From Planctomicrobium sp051466335 (GTDB lineage: Bacteria; Planctomycetota; Planctomycetia; Planctomycetales; Planctomycetaceae): 64,000 bases of DNA. The stretch is from assembly GCF_051466335.1 (NCBI RefSeq), contig NZ_CP195793.1:3720001-3784000 (forward strand). The letters are read 5' to 3'. Every line of letters starts with the position of its first letter. Positions within the stretch are counted from its first letter, which is position 1. The notes under the pieces were generated by a model that was given only the letters and a program-made list of their open reading frames with translations, was not told the origin of the DNA and ran no database searches. Of the stretch, positions 23,544 through 32,912 are shown piece by piece. A program made the position numbers and the translations under genes.

Positions 23544-24599
23544 TTACTGGCAATCGCCCGAGACACTCCGGGCGTTTCGCAGTTGTTCGGAAACATCCGG
23601 AAACTGCCGCGACAGATCATTCACTTCCCACTTGTCTTCCGGCTTACGAAACAGCATCACAGTCGGAAAAGGCACTTCTTGACTTACTTTCTGAGAAATC
23701 GTGAGCCATTCCGGAGTTCGTAGCGCCTCGACGCGATCGGATTCATATTGAATCTGTTTTCGAGGATGTTTCTCAAACCATTGAGCCGTCGACTCCGGCG
23801 TCTCGGACCCAACAATTTCGATCAATGCTGGGAGATCCTCCACAGCGATGAAATTGTCAATGCGATGCTGTTCCTGGTCCCCGACGCGATGAATCATGAG
23901 TGGAAGGTGAACGAGCGGTTCGGAGAGAACTTTGAGCCACTCTGGGCGATCGTCACAAAGACGCCGAACATCGCCGGAGGATGCCGTAACGACGATAACG
24001 TCCCCCTCTTCCAGAACATTCTCCAGCAACTCCAGCCAGACGCTGAATGCTGCATCGCATTGCCGGACTTGTGCTGAATGAGCGATCAGCGACTGTTGCC
24101 ATGCGGGTCGACTCGCAAAGCTCTGAACGCTCACTGGTGCGATGGATGCAAGGAGTGCTTCCCCTTCACTTTCAAAATCACAGAAATCATCAGAGACAGA
24201 ACTCGCAGCGATGTCCCACGCTCCTGCCGTGGCGTCGAGTTCCTCCGGAGTCGGTTCGCCAGCAGTAAAATGAATGAACACATCGGTTCCGGGCAGCTCA
24301 TTCAAGAACTCGGAAAAATCACTCTCCTCTGGGACCTCTCCCGCACTGATGACGAGTTGGTGAGGAAAGTTGGCGACCTCTTCCGCATCAAGCTGATCAC
24401 TTCGCACCAAACCCAATTCCGCAGCATCCTCGCGAAACTGCTTCAGCAAGAGTCCAGTCGCCGGGGACATGAAGAAGTTCTCAAAGACATACGAGTGACT
24501 TGCGAGAAAGTCAAACTCAGGCGTTTGAATATTCCATTCGCCATAACAGCCAAGTGAACATGCAGGAAGGTTCTCAAAACTCAGGACGATTACTCGCAT
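23544..24599 (-). CDS. Degenerate sulfatase-like protein
   Basis: 351 aa. The beginning MRVIVLSFENLPACSLGCYG ... TPEFDFLASHSYVFENFF and the end KPEDKWEVNDLSRQFPDVSEQLR are those of sulfatases of the alkaline phosphatase superfamily, but the metal-binding DD pair is FEN, the C/S-x-P-S-R site of the formylglycine nucleophile is absent, and the length is about 100 residues short. Without signal peptide. I infer a non-catalytic relative, perhaps binding a sulfated or phosphorylated ligand. It is 25 bases from the DUF983 gene upstream, on the same strand. Confidence 0.7.
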   Translation of the reverse strand: MRVIVLSFENLPACSLGCYGEWNIQTPEFDFLASHSYVFENFFMSPATGLLLKQFREDAAELGLVRSDQLDAEEVANFPHQLVISAGEVPEESDFSEFLNELPGTDVFIHFTAGEPTPEELDATAGAWDIAASSVSDDFCDFESEGEALLASIAPVSVQSFASRPAWQQSLIAHSAQVRQCDAAFSVWLELLENVLEEGDVIVVTASSGDVRRLCDDRPEWLKVLSEPLVHLPLMIHRVGDQEQHRIDNFIAVEDLPALIEIVGSETPESTAQWFEKHPRKQIQYESDRVEALRTPEWLTISQKVSQEVPFPTVMLFRKPEDKWEVNDLSRQFPDVSEQLRNARSVSGDCQ

Positions 24600-24624
24600 T
24601 CTCGATTCTCAACATCAATGACGG

Positions 24625-25053
24625 TCAGGATTTCTCAACGTCCGAGTGTTCAACTTCAGTCTCCGCAGTGTCGCTGAGAACATCCGGATCAAGTTGACAA
24701 TCCAATGCCAACCAATATGCGCGTGCGTGCCTGAAAAATAGCGTGGGGAACACGAGACAGAATGTGCCCATCCCCCACATCAGCGGAACGAGTGGCAATT
24801 CGAACCAGATCTTACAAACCACGAACACGATCGTCGTGATCCAAGCTGTCAGACCGTAGTTCACGTACATTGATCCCAGATAGTAGCCCGGTCCGCGATC
24901 AAAAAGGAAATTGCACTCTGAACAGCGAGTGTTCATGCGGAACAGTCCAGAGAAGAGTTTTCCCGCTCCGCAACGTGGGCACCTCAGTTGAAATGCACGC
25001 CAGAGCAAAGTCTCCGAGGTTGGGCGATCTTCATGTTGTTCGTGAGTCGACAA
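24625..25053 (-). CDS. DUF983 membrane protein
   Basis: 142 aa. A cytoplasmic zinc ribbon (C25-x-x-C28 in LRCPRCGAGKLF, C44-x-x-C47 in RCSECNFLF), then RGPGYYLGSMYVNYGLTAW leading into two transmembrane helices (about 63-81 and 88-106), and a short acidic tail. This matches the DUF983 family, of unknown function. Gaps of 25 and 32 bases to its neighbours show an operon with the Nif3-like gene upstream and the sulfatase-like gene downstream. Confidence 0.85.
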   Translation of the reverse strand: MSTHEQHEDRPTSETLLWRAFQLRCPRCGAGKLFSGLFRMNTRCSECNFLFDRGPGYYLGSMYVNYGLTAWITTIVFVVCKIWFELPLVPLMWGMGTFCLVFPTLFFRHARAYWLALDCQLDPDVLSDTAETEVEHSDVEKS

Positions 25054-25085
25054 TCAACCAGCCTCCACGCTTCTCAGTTTGTGAA

Positions 25086-25901
25086 TCACAAAACACTCCA
25101 TTGTACTGGATCTCTCTCCACTTCACTTGCCCAGACGGCCACGCTCGGAAATTGATTTGCGATGATCTTCGCAAGATTTTCAACTGCTGGTCGCTCAGTT
25201 CCGTAGTGCCCCCCAAGCACCATCGCGATTCCACGGTCTCGAGCCTCGAGAAACGTATGAAAACGGGCCTCTCCCGTGAAAAAGACCTCGCACCCCAAGT
25301 TAGCGGCGTCCTTCAGAAACTCTGCCGCCGATCCACAGGCAACCCCGACGGTTTGAACCATTCGCGAAGGATCACCAGTGAATTGGAGTGGAACTTCACC
25401 GAGCGATTGTTCTGACCCACGTAGCACACAGCGAACCTTTTCGATAAACCCTTTCAGAGAAATTGGTTGTGCAAGTTTTCCCCAGCGGCCTGCTCCGACG
25501 TCGCTATCCGATACCCCTCTGAGAGGGCTGATTTCGAGCAACTCCAGTGACTCAGCAAGCTGCTGATTTATACCCAACCGCGCACTGTCAAATGCCGTGT
25601 GAGGTGAATACACAGAAATTGAATTTTGTATTAATGAAACAATTAGTCTCCCCTCGGATGTTTCACTTGTTAGCTTCTGTATGGGACGAAACAAGATCGG
25701 GTGATGTGATATAATGAGGTCGACATCCTTGCTGATCGCCTCCTCTGCCACATCGGCCGTAAGTGTCAAACAAGTCATGACTCGATGGACGTTTCGCGAG
25801 GTTTCTCCGACCAGCAATCCCACGTTATCCCATGATTCGCTGATCCCTAACGGAGCAAATTCCGCAAGAAAACCCGAAATCTCATACAATCGAACTTCCA
25901 T
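25086..25901 (-). CDS. Nif3-like dinuclear metal protein (YbgI/DUF34)
   Basis: 271 aa from ATG 25901, with AAGGA eight bases upstream. Family motifs: APLGISESWDNVGLLVG, the metal-binding DLIISHHPILFRPI, YSPHTAFDSARLGINQQLA, and C-terminal TGEARFHTFLEARDRGIAMVLGGHYGTE with His and Glu ligands. The proteins form hexameric toroids with two metal ions per subunit. Proposed roles are GTP cyclohydrolase-like or metal insertion; none is firmly set. First gene of the four-gene minus-strand run; divergent from the 26067 gene. Confidence 0.9.
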   Translation of the reverse strand: MEVRLYEISGFLAEFAPLGISESWDNVGLLVGETSRNVHRVMTCLTLTADVAEEAISKDVDLIISHHPILFRPIQKLTSETSEGRLIVSLIQNSISVYSPHTAFDSARLGINQQLAESLELLEISPLRGVSDSDVGAGRWGKLAQPISLKGFIEKVRCVLRGSEQSLGEVPLQFTGDPSRMVQTVGVACGSAAEFLKDAANLGCEVFFTGEARFHTFLEARDRGIAMVLGGHYGTERPAVENLAKIIANQFPSVAVWASEVERDPVQWSVL

Positions 25902-26066
25902 ATAAATTTCCTTGCTATCGACCGGAGAAATTGAGCGGCTCCGCAAATCCAAAATGACGTCTACCCTTGATTGACACTCGCAAACTGTGTCATTATGAAT
26001 CGCCCTCACCCAACAAGAGCTGCATCATTTCAATACACCCTCGCTTTTAAAAGTGGATCGTTTAGC

Positions 26067-26867
26067 ATGCGAGTGAAGATTTCGGTACCAACAAGAACCT
26101 TCTCCGTCAACGTACGGTTAGGAATCCGAGCTGCGGTTGAAGCTGGAGCACAGGGCGTACAGTTTGACCTGCGATCTGAACTCCCTCAACATCAGTTCGG
26201 CGAATCTGCGCGACGCCAGCTACTGCACCATCTCAGCGAAAATCGACTGACCCTCGCTTCGGTTCACTTTCCGCTGAGAAGTTCTCTGATCCATCCGATC
26301 AACCTTCAGGAACGAGTCTACGCGCTCACAGAATCAATTCAGTTCGCTTCCAAGCTGCAAGCCCGAACAATGACACTTCGGATCGGGGCGCTGCCTGATG
26401 AAAACGACACTCGCAATCTGGGAACATTGCGCGCGGTTTTGAATGACCTGACAGCAGTTGCCACACGGGTTGGTGTGAATCTCTGCATTTTCACAGGGGC
26501 CGAACCTGTGCAGCAGACTCGCGAGTTCTTCACATCCGTGTCATCCGGAAAGCTCATGGTGAACGCTGATGTCGCCGCCTGGGTCATCAATCAGCAATCG
26601 ATTTCATCACAGATCTCAGAGCTGCACGACATCATCGGGCATTTCGAGGTCCGCGACGCGATCACAGGTGTCGACGGGCGAGGTCGAGAAGTTCCGACGG
26701 GCCAAGGGGAAGTGGACTGGAACGAGTTCTTCGCGCTCATCGCGGAGATGGACTACTCTGGATGGCTGAACGTCGATCGAACTGAAGGAAGCGACCGAAG
26801 CGGTGATATCGCACGTTCGATCAGCTTCCTCAACTCGCTTCAGCCAAGACCCTCTGCTTCAGTTTAG
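26067..26867 (+). CDS. Sugar phosphate isomerase/epimerase-like TIM barrel
   Basis: 266 aa from ATG 26067 (MRVKISVPTRTFS). Xylose-isomerase-like (AP endonuclease 2) barrel: GIRAAVEAGAQGVQFDLRSE, LTLASVHFPLRSSL, ARTMTLRIGALPDE, VNLCIFTGAEP, LMVNADVAAWVINQ, IGHFEVRDAITGVDGRGREVPTGQGEVDW and GWLNVDRT. Several positions that hold metal-binding Glu/His in active relatives differ, so catalysis is uncertain. The stop TAG is the first bases of an interspersed repeat. Confidence 0.8.
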   Translation: MRVKISVPTRTFSVNVRLGIRAAVEAGAQGVQFDLRSELPQHQFGESARRQLLHHLSENRLTLASVHFPLRSSLIHPINLQERVYALTESIQFASKLQARTMTLRIGALPDENDTRNLGTLRAVLNDLTAVATRVGVNLCIFTGAEPVQQTREFFTSVSSGKLMVNADVAAWVINQQSISSQISELHDIIGHFEVRDAITGVDGRGREVPTGQGEVDWNEFFALIAEMDYSGWLNVDRTEGSDRSGDIARSISFLNSLQPRPSASV

Positions 26868-26985
26868 AGCGACTCTCACAAGAGTGTCACGCACCGGCGG
26901 CCATCGACACAGCGTCTGCACGACCTATTGCCTGCATTCGCCGCCACACGTCCCTGAGACTGGGGCGAATCCCAGTCTGCGACGA
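26865..26985 (+). repeat. Interspersed repeat, copy A
   Basis: About 120 bp sharing with 29584-29692 the blocks TAGAGC, CTCTCAC-AGAGTGT, CCGGCGGC, GCCACAC and AGAC-GGGG in the same order and spacing. It holds a small CTCT/AGAG stem at the left and a perfect AGACTGGG/CCCAGTCT stem at the right (about 26957-26978). It begins in the stop codon of the upstream gene. Type resembles REP-like or MITE-like intergenic repeats. Confidence 0.65.
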
Positions 26986-27274
26986 GCTCCGTAACCGGGG
27001 GAATGATGAGTTTGAATCGAATTCGTCTCCCCCTCTTCGACGGAACGTCACTGCTCGAGCCTACCTGCGGCACTCAACAGAGCATACAGGCGGCGAGCTG
27101 AGTGGAGGGTGGCTTGCGATCTCGGACACACCATATACCCTGCCTGAACGTCCTACATCAAAGAGGCATTCTCAGACAAAAATGAGCGGAACCGGGACCG
27201 AATACATGTCCCAGTTCCACTCATTCGTTTGATTCCGCGACACGTCCCGGCATCTCTCATGGTCAGGCGAACGT
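26868..27274. other. 407-base gap between convergent genes
   Basis: Holds repeat copy A (26865-26985) and the minus-strand terminator at 27176-27225. Between them (27000-27170) I see nothing that I can name. Confidence 0.5.
27176..27225 (-). terminator. Terminator of the protein kinase gene
   Basis: An 18-bp stem with two mismatches (AATGAGcGGAACcGGGAC on the plus strand) and a nine-base loop, followed on the minus strand by TTTTTG. It lies 50 bases after the kinase stop codon. Confidence 0.7.
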
Positions 27275-28450
27275 TCAACTGACTTTGAGATTGCTGATCG
27301 CTGGCTCTGACCGCACCCCTTGTGAAAACTCCTGCATCAGAATTCGCATCTCGTTTTCAACTTCGGTCGTCATGTTCACTTTGACCAGCTGACGTTGAAT
27401 CTCCGCTGCCCCTGCCGGCGACAAATCGGCATCTTCCAGCGAACCAAATCTGTCGGCAGGATTCGGAGCGATCATCTTGGAAACCAGTTCAACGAGCGTT
27501 CCATTCCTGGCCACATCTTTCGGCAGCAAATCCGGAATGCGGTGCCACATCTCTTTCTTCAAGTTAATCAGATCCTGACCATCAGCGACTCCCGCGAATG
27601 GGTATTTGCCGGTCAGCAATTCCAGCAGGACGTATCCCAGGCTGGCGAGATCCGACAACGGCGTATGACGTGCTCCTTCCAGCACCTCGACTGCGGCATA
27701 TCGCGGGGTCCACGTCGGACGAACAGGGAACTCGTCTTTCATAAACGCTGACCCAAGGTCGATGATCTTGCAGTTTCCGGTCTGCTTCACCATCACGTTG
27801 GCAGGCTTGAGGTCTGCATGAATGATCCCCTGTCGATGCAGCGCAGCCAACCCAGACAGGCACTCACGGATCAATGCAATCGCCACTCCAGGCTTGAGAC
27901 GAGACTGAAATCCGGCATCGGTGATGATCACATCGTTGATGTAGTTCCAACGGTCTGGTTCAACGGTCCGCTTCACTTGCTTCAGGAGCTTCGGAGTCGT
28001 CAGCTGTCGCAGGTCATAGCCATCGACCCATTCCGAAACCAGAACGAGAATCCCGCCGTACTCGACGACATTGTAGACGTCGACGAGGTGGTCCTGCTGA
28101 ATTCTGGCCGTCTCCATGATGACGCGGGCCATCCGCGACATCTCAAGTCGATACGTATCGAGATCAGGGTAGCCGTCTGGACGATAGAATTTTAACGCAA
28201 GCGGGAAATTGACGCCGAATGCTCCGGAGCGATCAGCAAGAAACACGACCCCCTGCCCCCCTGCCCCGAGACGGGAGAGGAGCCGATAAGTCATTTCCCA
28301 AGCAACTTCTTTACTCGTGACAATCTGCTGATATCGATCCATCAATTCCGAAGTGGGATCGATCTTCATCGGCTGGCCGCTGAGCCCTGAGCCGTCGAAC
28401 AATTGCGTTACATCCAACATAGAGGAGTTGGCATCCCTTTCAATTCCCAT
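27275..28450 (-). CDS. Serine/threonine protein kinase, soluble
   Basis: 391 aa from ATG 28450 (alternatives at 28420 and 28549). Hanks-type kinase: Gly loop LGAGGQGVVFLA (61-72), invariant K87 (ALKFYR), catalytic HADLKPANV (211-219) and DLG (231-233), then a shortened activation segment with RPTWTPRYAAVEVLEG in place of the APE motif, and ASLGYVLLELLTGKYPF. An insertion with VEPDRWNYINDVIITDAGFQ lies between lobes. No membrane segment or sensor domain, which is less common than the membrane-anchored type (as at 56405). Target unknown; a TPR gene is 217 bases upstream on the same strand. Confidence 0.88.
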   Translation of the reverse strand: MGIERDANSSMLDVTQLFDGSGLSGQPMKIDPTSELMDRYQQIVTSKEVAWEMTYRLLSRLGAGGQGVVFLADRSGAFGVNFPLALKFYRPDGYPDLDTYRLEMSRMARVIMETARIQQDHLVDVYNVVEYGGILVLVSEWVDGYDLRQLTTPKLLKQVKRTVEPDRWNYINDVIITDAGFQSRLKPGVAIALIRECLSGLAALHRQGIIHADLKPANVMVKQTGNCKIIDLGSAFMKDEFPVRPTWTPRYAAVEVLEGARHTPLSDLASLGYVLLELLTGKYPFAGVADGQDLINLKKEMWHRIPDLLPKDVARNGTLVELVSKMIAPNPADRFGSLEDADLSPAGAAEIQRQLVKVNMTTEVENEMRILMQEFSQGVRSEPAISNLKVS

Positions 28451-28667
28451 CGAGCGTCCATTCGAAAGCAAATTATACAATCCGTGAGACTGAGACACAC
28501 GGGATCTCAACAAATTGAATGCGCTCCTGCACTCCATTTTCGTAAGCACGGGGCAATCTGCTTACACCTGACTCCCCGGTCAGATTCTAATCCCGTTCAC
28601 GAGCAGATTGGAGAGCATTTTCGATGAACTTCTGACTTCTTGTCGGAAACGAACTGCGCCAGACACG

Positions 28668-29468
28668 TTAATTCAGCTCGGGGTCAGAGGCCAAGAGTTG
28701 CAAAGAGACCCCAATCCGGCGATCCAACGATCGATACCATTGAACTCGATTCGATTTTTTGAGACGCCCGGCAACCCGGTTTGCGAGACGCAGCGCATTT
28801 CTCGCGGGTAACCAATGCTGGAGTTCAAGGAGCCGAGTTGCCAGAACCTCTAAGGACCGCATTGTTTGAAACAAATTTCCAGACCGGCGGAAGTTCCTCC
28901 AACATTTGTCCAACCACGCGATCGATTCCTCAGTACTCGCGATCCGAGAGAGTTCAAATTCCACTTTCGCTGCCAGATCTGGATCCGCAATTTGCGACCG
29001 CAAATCCACCAAAGCGTTTTGAAGTTCTCGCTGACTAAACTCCGCCCGATGAGCAACGAGGGTCGCAAACTGGAGGGAAAGTGGAATCGATCCGGGCTCA
29101 GTTGTTGCAGACTGCTTGAAATAAAGCTTCAGAGCCCGCTGGTAATAATACTTCCCGAGTTCCTGACGCCCGGACCGCGAATGGCACTCCCAAAGCCCCA
29201 GAAAAACGCTCAGAAGCTGGCTTGGGTCCAAAACACCCTGGCCGATTTCTACTGCTCGCTCGTAGGCTGAAACGCCCTTTTCAGCATTTCCTTGGCATGC
29301 TTGGGACACACCAAGCATCATCCACAGACGAGGATCAGAACTGCGTAAAGCTGCAGACTCGAGAATACGGTCAATCTCGCCAAATCGCGATGAGCGCAAA
29401 GCGATCGATGCCAACTCTAAAGTGCGTTCAACACCCTGAGAATTCGCGACTGAAATCTCCAACAACAT
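28668..29468 (-). CDS. TPR-like helical repeat protein
   Basis: 266 aa from ATG 29468, with AGAGGG upstream (an alternative ATG at 29516 adds 16 residues). Alternating helices with TPR-type spacing: VERTLELASIALRSSRFGEIDRIL, WMMLGVSQACQGNAEKGVSAYERAVEIG, SVFLGLWECHSRSGRQELGKYYYQRALKL. Soluble, no signal. Probably a scaffold; placed between pyrF and the protein kinase on the same strand, so it may be co-expressed with the kinase. Confidence 0.7.
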   Translation of the reverse strand: MLLEISVANSQGVERTLELASIALRSSRFGEIDRILESAALRSSDPRLWMMLGVSQACQGNAEKGVSAYERAVEIGQGVLDPSQLLSVFLGLWECHSRSGRQELGKYYYQRALKLYFKQSATTEPGSIPLSLQFATLVAHRAEFSQRELQNALVDLRSQIADPDLAAKVEFELSRIASTEESIAWLDKCWRNFRRSGNLFQTMRSLEVLATRLLELQHWLPARNALRLANRVAGRLKKSNRVQWYRSLDRRIGVSLQLLASDPELN

Positions 29469-29583
29469 CCCCAACCCTCTCACCGAGGAGTGACGTACGC
29501 GGAGCGATATGTTCATGGACCTGAGAGGTGCCGATTTTAGCGAATGTACCGATTATGTCAATTGTGGCACCCCGGGCAGTTCC

Positions 29584-29692
29584 TAGAGCATCTCTCACGA
29601 GAGTGTGGCGTGCCGGCGGCGATAAACGCGGCCTTGAACGAGTTTTTGCCAACATTGGCTGCCACACACCCCCTAAGACAGTGGGGCTAGAG
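29584..29692 (+). repeat. Interspersed repeat, copy B
   Basis: About 109 bp, similar in order of blocks to 26865-26985 and on the same strand. CTCTCACGAGAG at the left and CCCC/GGGG at the right form stems; TAGAG occurs at both ends. Its right end reaches the stop codon of pyrF, which is on the other strand. Confidence 0.65.
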
Positions 29693-30631
29693 GTTCAATG
29701 CACCTGCTGGAGTATTCTCGGCAAGGTCAGCAATCATGAGCTCAGTCGCTCTCTCGACTGCCGATTCCCAGCGAGATTCGCCAAATTCCTGTGCCAGCGG
29801 CCCCTTCTGAAACGCGAACAAAATGCCGCGGGAGCTATTCACCAGTGCGCCGAGTCCTTTGGAATCGAACGCACCGGCGGTGTCCTGTGATGTCCCTCCC
29901 TGACTTCCGTATCCCGGTACCAGCAACGGGACATGCGGCATGACATTACGCAGAGTCGACAATTCTTGCGGGTAAGTCGCCCCGACCACTGCGCCGACTA
30001 GCCCATATCCCTCCCCTCCAGCAGTTTCTACGGACAGGCGTTCAACGTGGCCAGCGACACTCTCATACAGCGTTTGACCATCCGTCGTCCGATCCTGAAA
30101 ATCACGCGCCCCCGGATTACTTGTGCGTACGAGAACGTAAAGTCCACCTCCTACGGTCTTTGCACGATCAATAAACGGCTTGAGAGTATCTGTTCCCATG
30201 TAAGGGTTGATCGTCAAAGCATCGGCCGCAAACGGGGCAGCTTGGGGATCCTCGCCGGCAAGATAGGCAGCCGCGTACGCCTCCGCTGTGCTTCCGATAT
30301 CCCCCCGCTTTGCGTCGCAAACAACAATCAGGCCTGCCTTTCGGGCGTACGCAATCACATTTGCCAGCACATGAACTCCCCAATGCCCGCAATCTTCGAA
30401 GAAGGCGGATTGTGGTTTCACGGCAGGGACCAACGGAGCGACGACATCAATCACCCGCTTACAAAAATCTTCATAAGCAGCGGCCCGCATTTCAAAGACG
30501 TTTGAGTAATTCGCTTCTGCGTTCTTCCGAAGTTCAGACGGTAGCTGTTCCCACCGAGGATCCAACCCGACAAGCGCAGGGGTTCGTTTCTGTCGAATCT
30601 TTGTATGGAGTCTTGAAGAGAATGAGGTCAT
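29687..30631 (-). CDS. pyrF: Orotidine-5'-phosphate decarboxylase, long type
   Basis: 314 aa from ATG 30631. Converts OMP to UMP, the last step of pyrimidine synthesis. The active-site motif DAKRGDI (106-112) gives the Asp-Lys-Asp array; PALVGLDPR, KPQSAFFEDCG, DALTINPYMGTDTL, LVRTSNPGA and LVPGYGSQGG follow in the order of the long (mycobacterial/planctomycete, type 2) form of the enzyme. The upstream gene on the opposite strand is an ABC exporter. Confidence 0.95.
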   Translation of the reverse strand: MTSFSSRLHTKIRQKRTPALVGLDPRWEQLPSELRKNAEANYSNVFEMRAAAYEDFCKRVIDVVAPLVPAVKPQSAFFEDCGHWGVHVLANVIAYARKAGLIVVCDAKRGDIGSTAEAYAAAYLAGEDPQAAPFAADALTINPYMGTDTLKPFIDRAKTVGGGLYVLVRTSNPGARDFQDRTTDGQTLYESVAGHVERLSVETAGGEGYGLVGAVVGATYPQELSTLRNVMPHVPLLVPGYGSQGGTSQDTAGAFDSKGLGALVNSSRGILFAFQKGPLAQEFGESRWESAVERATELMIADLAENTPAGALNL

Positions 30632-30811
30632 AAGAATCAAACTTCAGAAGTCTTTGAAGTGAACACAGCAATTCGCGGAAACCGGAAATGCAAAGATTAG
30701 TCAGTTTCGTTGACACCGACCATTATTCGTCTGGACAGAAAAAGGCGAAACCGAGTTAAATCCCGTCCGGACAACTCAAAATCTGTATTCCTCTCTGTCA
30801 CGGATGGACAC

Positions 30812-32869
30812 GTGGAAATCTTCCCAAAGCTCTGGCCTTACTTGCAACCGCATCGCACGAAGATTGGCGTTTCGATTGTGCTCGGTTTCATCATCGCTGC
30901 TTTGTGGGGAGCGAATCTGACTGTTGCGTTCCCGATCGTGAAGCTCTTGCTTGAAGACACAAGTCTTCATGAATATGTCGATCAGACGATCGCAACCGCC
31001 ACCGCTGAAAAAGATGAGCTAATCGCAGAGCAGACTGTGATTGCCGGTAAACTCGCTGCTTTGGAAGCAGAGAGTATTGCCAAGAACGATGAGAAAGTCG
31101 TGGACCTGCAGCAGTCATTGGCCAAAAAGCAAAATGCGCTGGCAGGGTTTGAGTCAACGATCTACCGGTATAACTACCTCAAGTTGCACCTGATGCCATT
31201 CATCCCCAAGGACTCGTTTGAGACCTTTAAATGGCTGGTAATCCTGCTGATTCTGGCGACCGCCGTCAAAGCGGTGCTCATGTACATTCAGGACGTGCTC
31301 ATCGGGAACGTCGCTGAATCGGCGATTATGGGCTTGCGAAAGGACATGCTCGATCGGACCCTGGATCTCGACTACCAGTCGTTGAGCCACGAAGGGCCAA
31401 GTGGCCTGATGTCCCGGTTCACTTACGACGCGGAACAACTTTCACAGGGAATTACTCTCCTTGGCGGAAGAATGATTCGCGAGCCACTGAAGTGCATCGC
31501 CTGTATGGTGCTCGCGATTTATTTCAATTGGCGACTGACTCTGTTGTCGCTGATTTTCATTCCATTGCTTGGCCTCTTCCTGAGTCGTGTTGGATGGATG
31601 CTCAAACGCGCCAGCCGCCGCATGATGGAAAGCATGTCGCAGATCTACAAAGTTCTGGAAGAAACCTTTGACGGCATTAAAGTCGTCGTTGGATACAACA
31701 ACGGAAATCACCACCGCAAACTATTCGCCAAACAGTATGACGCGTATTTCGGCAAAGCGATGAAAGTGGTCCGCATCGATGCTGCTGCCAAACCGCTTCT
31801 GGAATTGCTGGGAATCATCGCCATGTTCGCGGCGCTTGTTCCCGGGGCCTACCTCGTGATGAGTGGTAAGACTGATATCTGGGGCATCCAGTTGACGAAA
31901 AACGTGATGGATGGCGCCGAACTCGGACTCATCTATGCATTACTCGCAGGCCTGCTCGATCCTTGTCGTCGCCTCTCGGGAATTTTCCCGCGCCTGAAGA
32001 AATCCGCCGCAGCCCTCGATCGCATCTTTGGCTTAATGAACCAGAAGTCACTGATTGTCGATAGTCCAGAGCCAATCAATCTGGGACGTCACTCAAAGTC
32101 CATTGAGTTCCGCGATGTCTCTTTCTGCTATCACCACAAGAATCCGAATTCACAGCGAGGCATGGTCCTTGAACATGTCGATCTGAAAGTGAACTTCGGC
32201 GAAGTGGTCGCGATTGTTGGGCAGAATGGCTGCGGAAAATCGACGCTCGTCAACCTGCTCCCCCGATATTACGACCCGGAAGCGGGAGATGTCTTCATTG
32301 ATGGACACCCAATGAAAGACGTTTCGCTGGATGAATTGCGATCTCAAGTCGGCATCGTCACTCAGGACACCGTTCTGTTTGATGGGACGTTGATGGATAA
32401 CATTCGCTATGGCAATGAATCAGCGACTCGCGCTGAAGTGGAAGAGGCTGCTCGCCGGGCTCATGTCATGCCCATCGTTCAGTCGCTGCCTCAAGGCTTC
32501 GACACCATGCTGGGCGGAAAAGGAAAAGATCTTTCCGGCGGTCAACGACAACGCGTGGCGCTTGCCCGAGTCATACTTCGCAACCCTGCCATTCTCATTC
32601 TGGACGAAGCAACATCAGCTGCTGACCCGGAAAGCGAATCCTTGTTACATCAGGCACTCAAAGAGTTCGTTAAGGGACGTACAACGTTCCTGATCTCACA
32701 CATGATCTCGCAGAGCCTCTTGGATTTCGTGACGCGCATCGTGGTGATGGAGAATGGAAAAGTGGTCGCTTCGGGGAGCCATCAGCAACTGCTGGAAACC
32801 TGTCCGCTTTATCATCGGCTGTATCATTCCCCATCTCGTCAGCTCGGAGTGGTCTCCAAGGCTGCCTGA
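30812..32869 (+). CDS. ABC exporter, fused membrane and ATPase domains (MsbA-like)
   Basis: 685 aa from GTG 30812; the frame is open to a TTG at 30710, but the added 34 residues look non-coding. Six transmembrane helices are followed by an ATPase domain with Walker A GQNGCGKST, signature LSGGQRQRVALARV, Walker B ILILDEATS and the H-loop ISHM. Between TM1 and TM2 there is an insertion of about 70 residues (EKDELIAEQTV through LAKKQNALAGFESTIY) predicted as a coiled coil in the periplasm, not found in MsbA. A homodimeric lipid or peptide exporter is likely. Followed by a strong terminator. Confidence 0.88.
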   Translation: MEIFPKLWPYLQPHRTKIGVSIVLGFIIAALWGANLTVAFPIVKLLLEDTSLHEYVDQTIATATAEKDELIAEQTVIAGKLAALEAESIAKNDEKVVDLQQSLAKKQNALAGFESTIYRYNYLKLHLMPFIPKDSFETFKWLVILLILATAVKAVLMYIQDVLIGNVAESAIMGLRKDMLDRTLDLDYQSLSHEGPSGLMSRFTYDAEQLSQGITLLGGRMIREPLKCIACMVLAIYFNWRLTLLSLIFIPLLGLFLSRVGWMLKRASRRMMESMSQIYKVLEETFDGIKVVVGYNNGNHHRKLFAKQYDAYFGKAMKVVRIDAAAKPLLELLGIIAMFAALVPGAYLVMSGKTDIWGIQLTKNVMDGAELGLIYALLAGLLDPCRRLSGIFPRLKKSAAALDRIFGLMNQKSLIVDSPEPINLGRHSKSIEFRDVSFCYHHKNPNSQRGMVLEHVDLKVNFGEVVAIVGQNGCGKSTLVNLLPRYYDPEAGDVFIDGHPMKDVSLDELRSQVGIVTQDTVLFDGTLMDNIRYGNESATRAEVEEAARRAHVMPIVQSLPQGFDTMLGGKGKDLSGGQRQRVALARVILRNPAILILDEATSAADPESESLLHQALKEFVKGRTTFLISHMISQSLLDFVTRIVVMENGKVVASGSHQQLLETCPLYHRLYHSPSRQLGVVSKAA

Positions 32870-32912
32870 ATTGAAAGCTGATTCCAACCAGTTTTTAATC
32901 CACACTCAATTC

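Noticed and set aside
25971..26066. N-terminal extension of the isomerase-like gene
   Set aside because: The extra 32 residues precede the first beta strand of the barrel and begin at a non-ATG codon inside the divergent promoter region.
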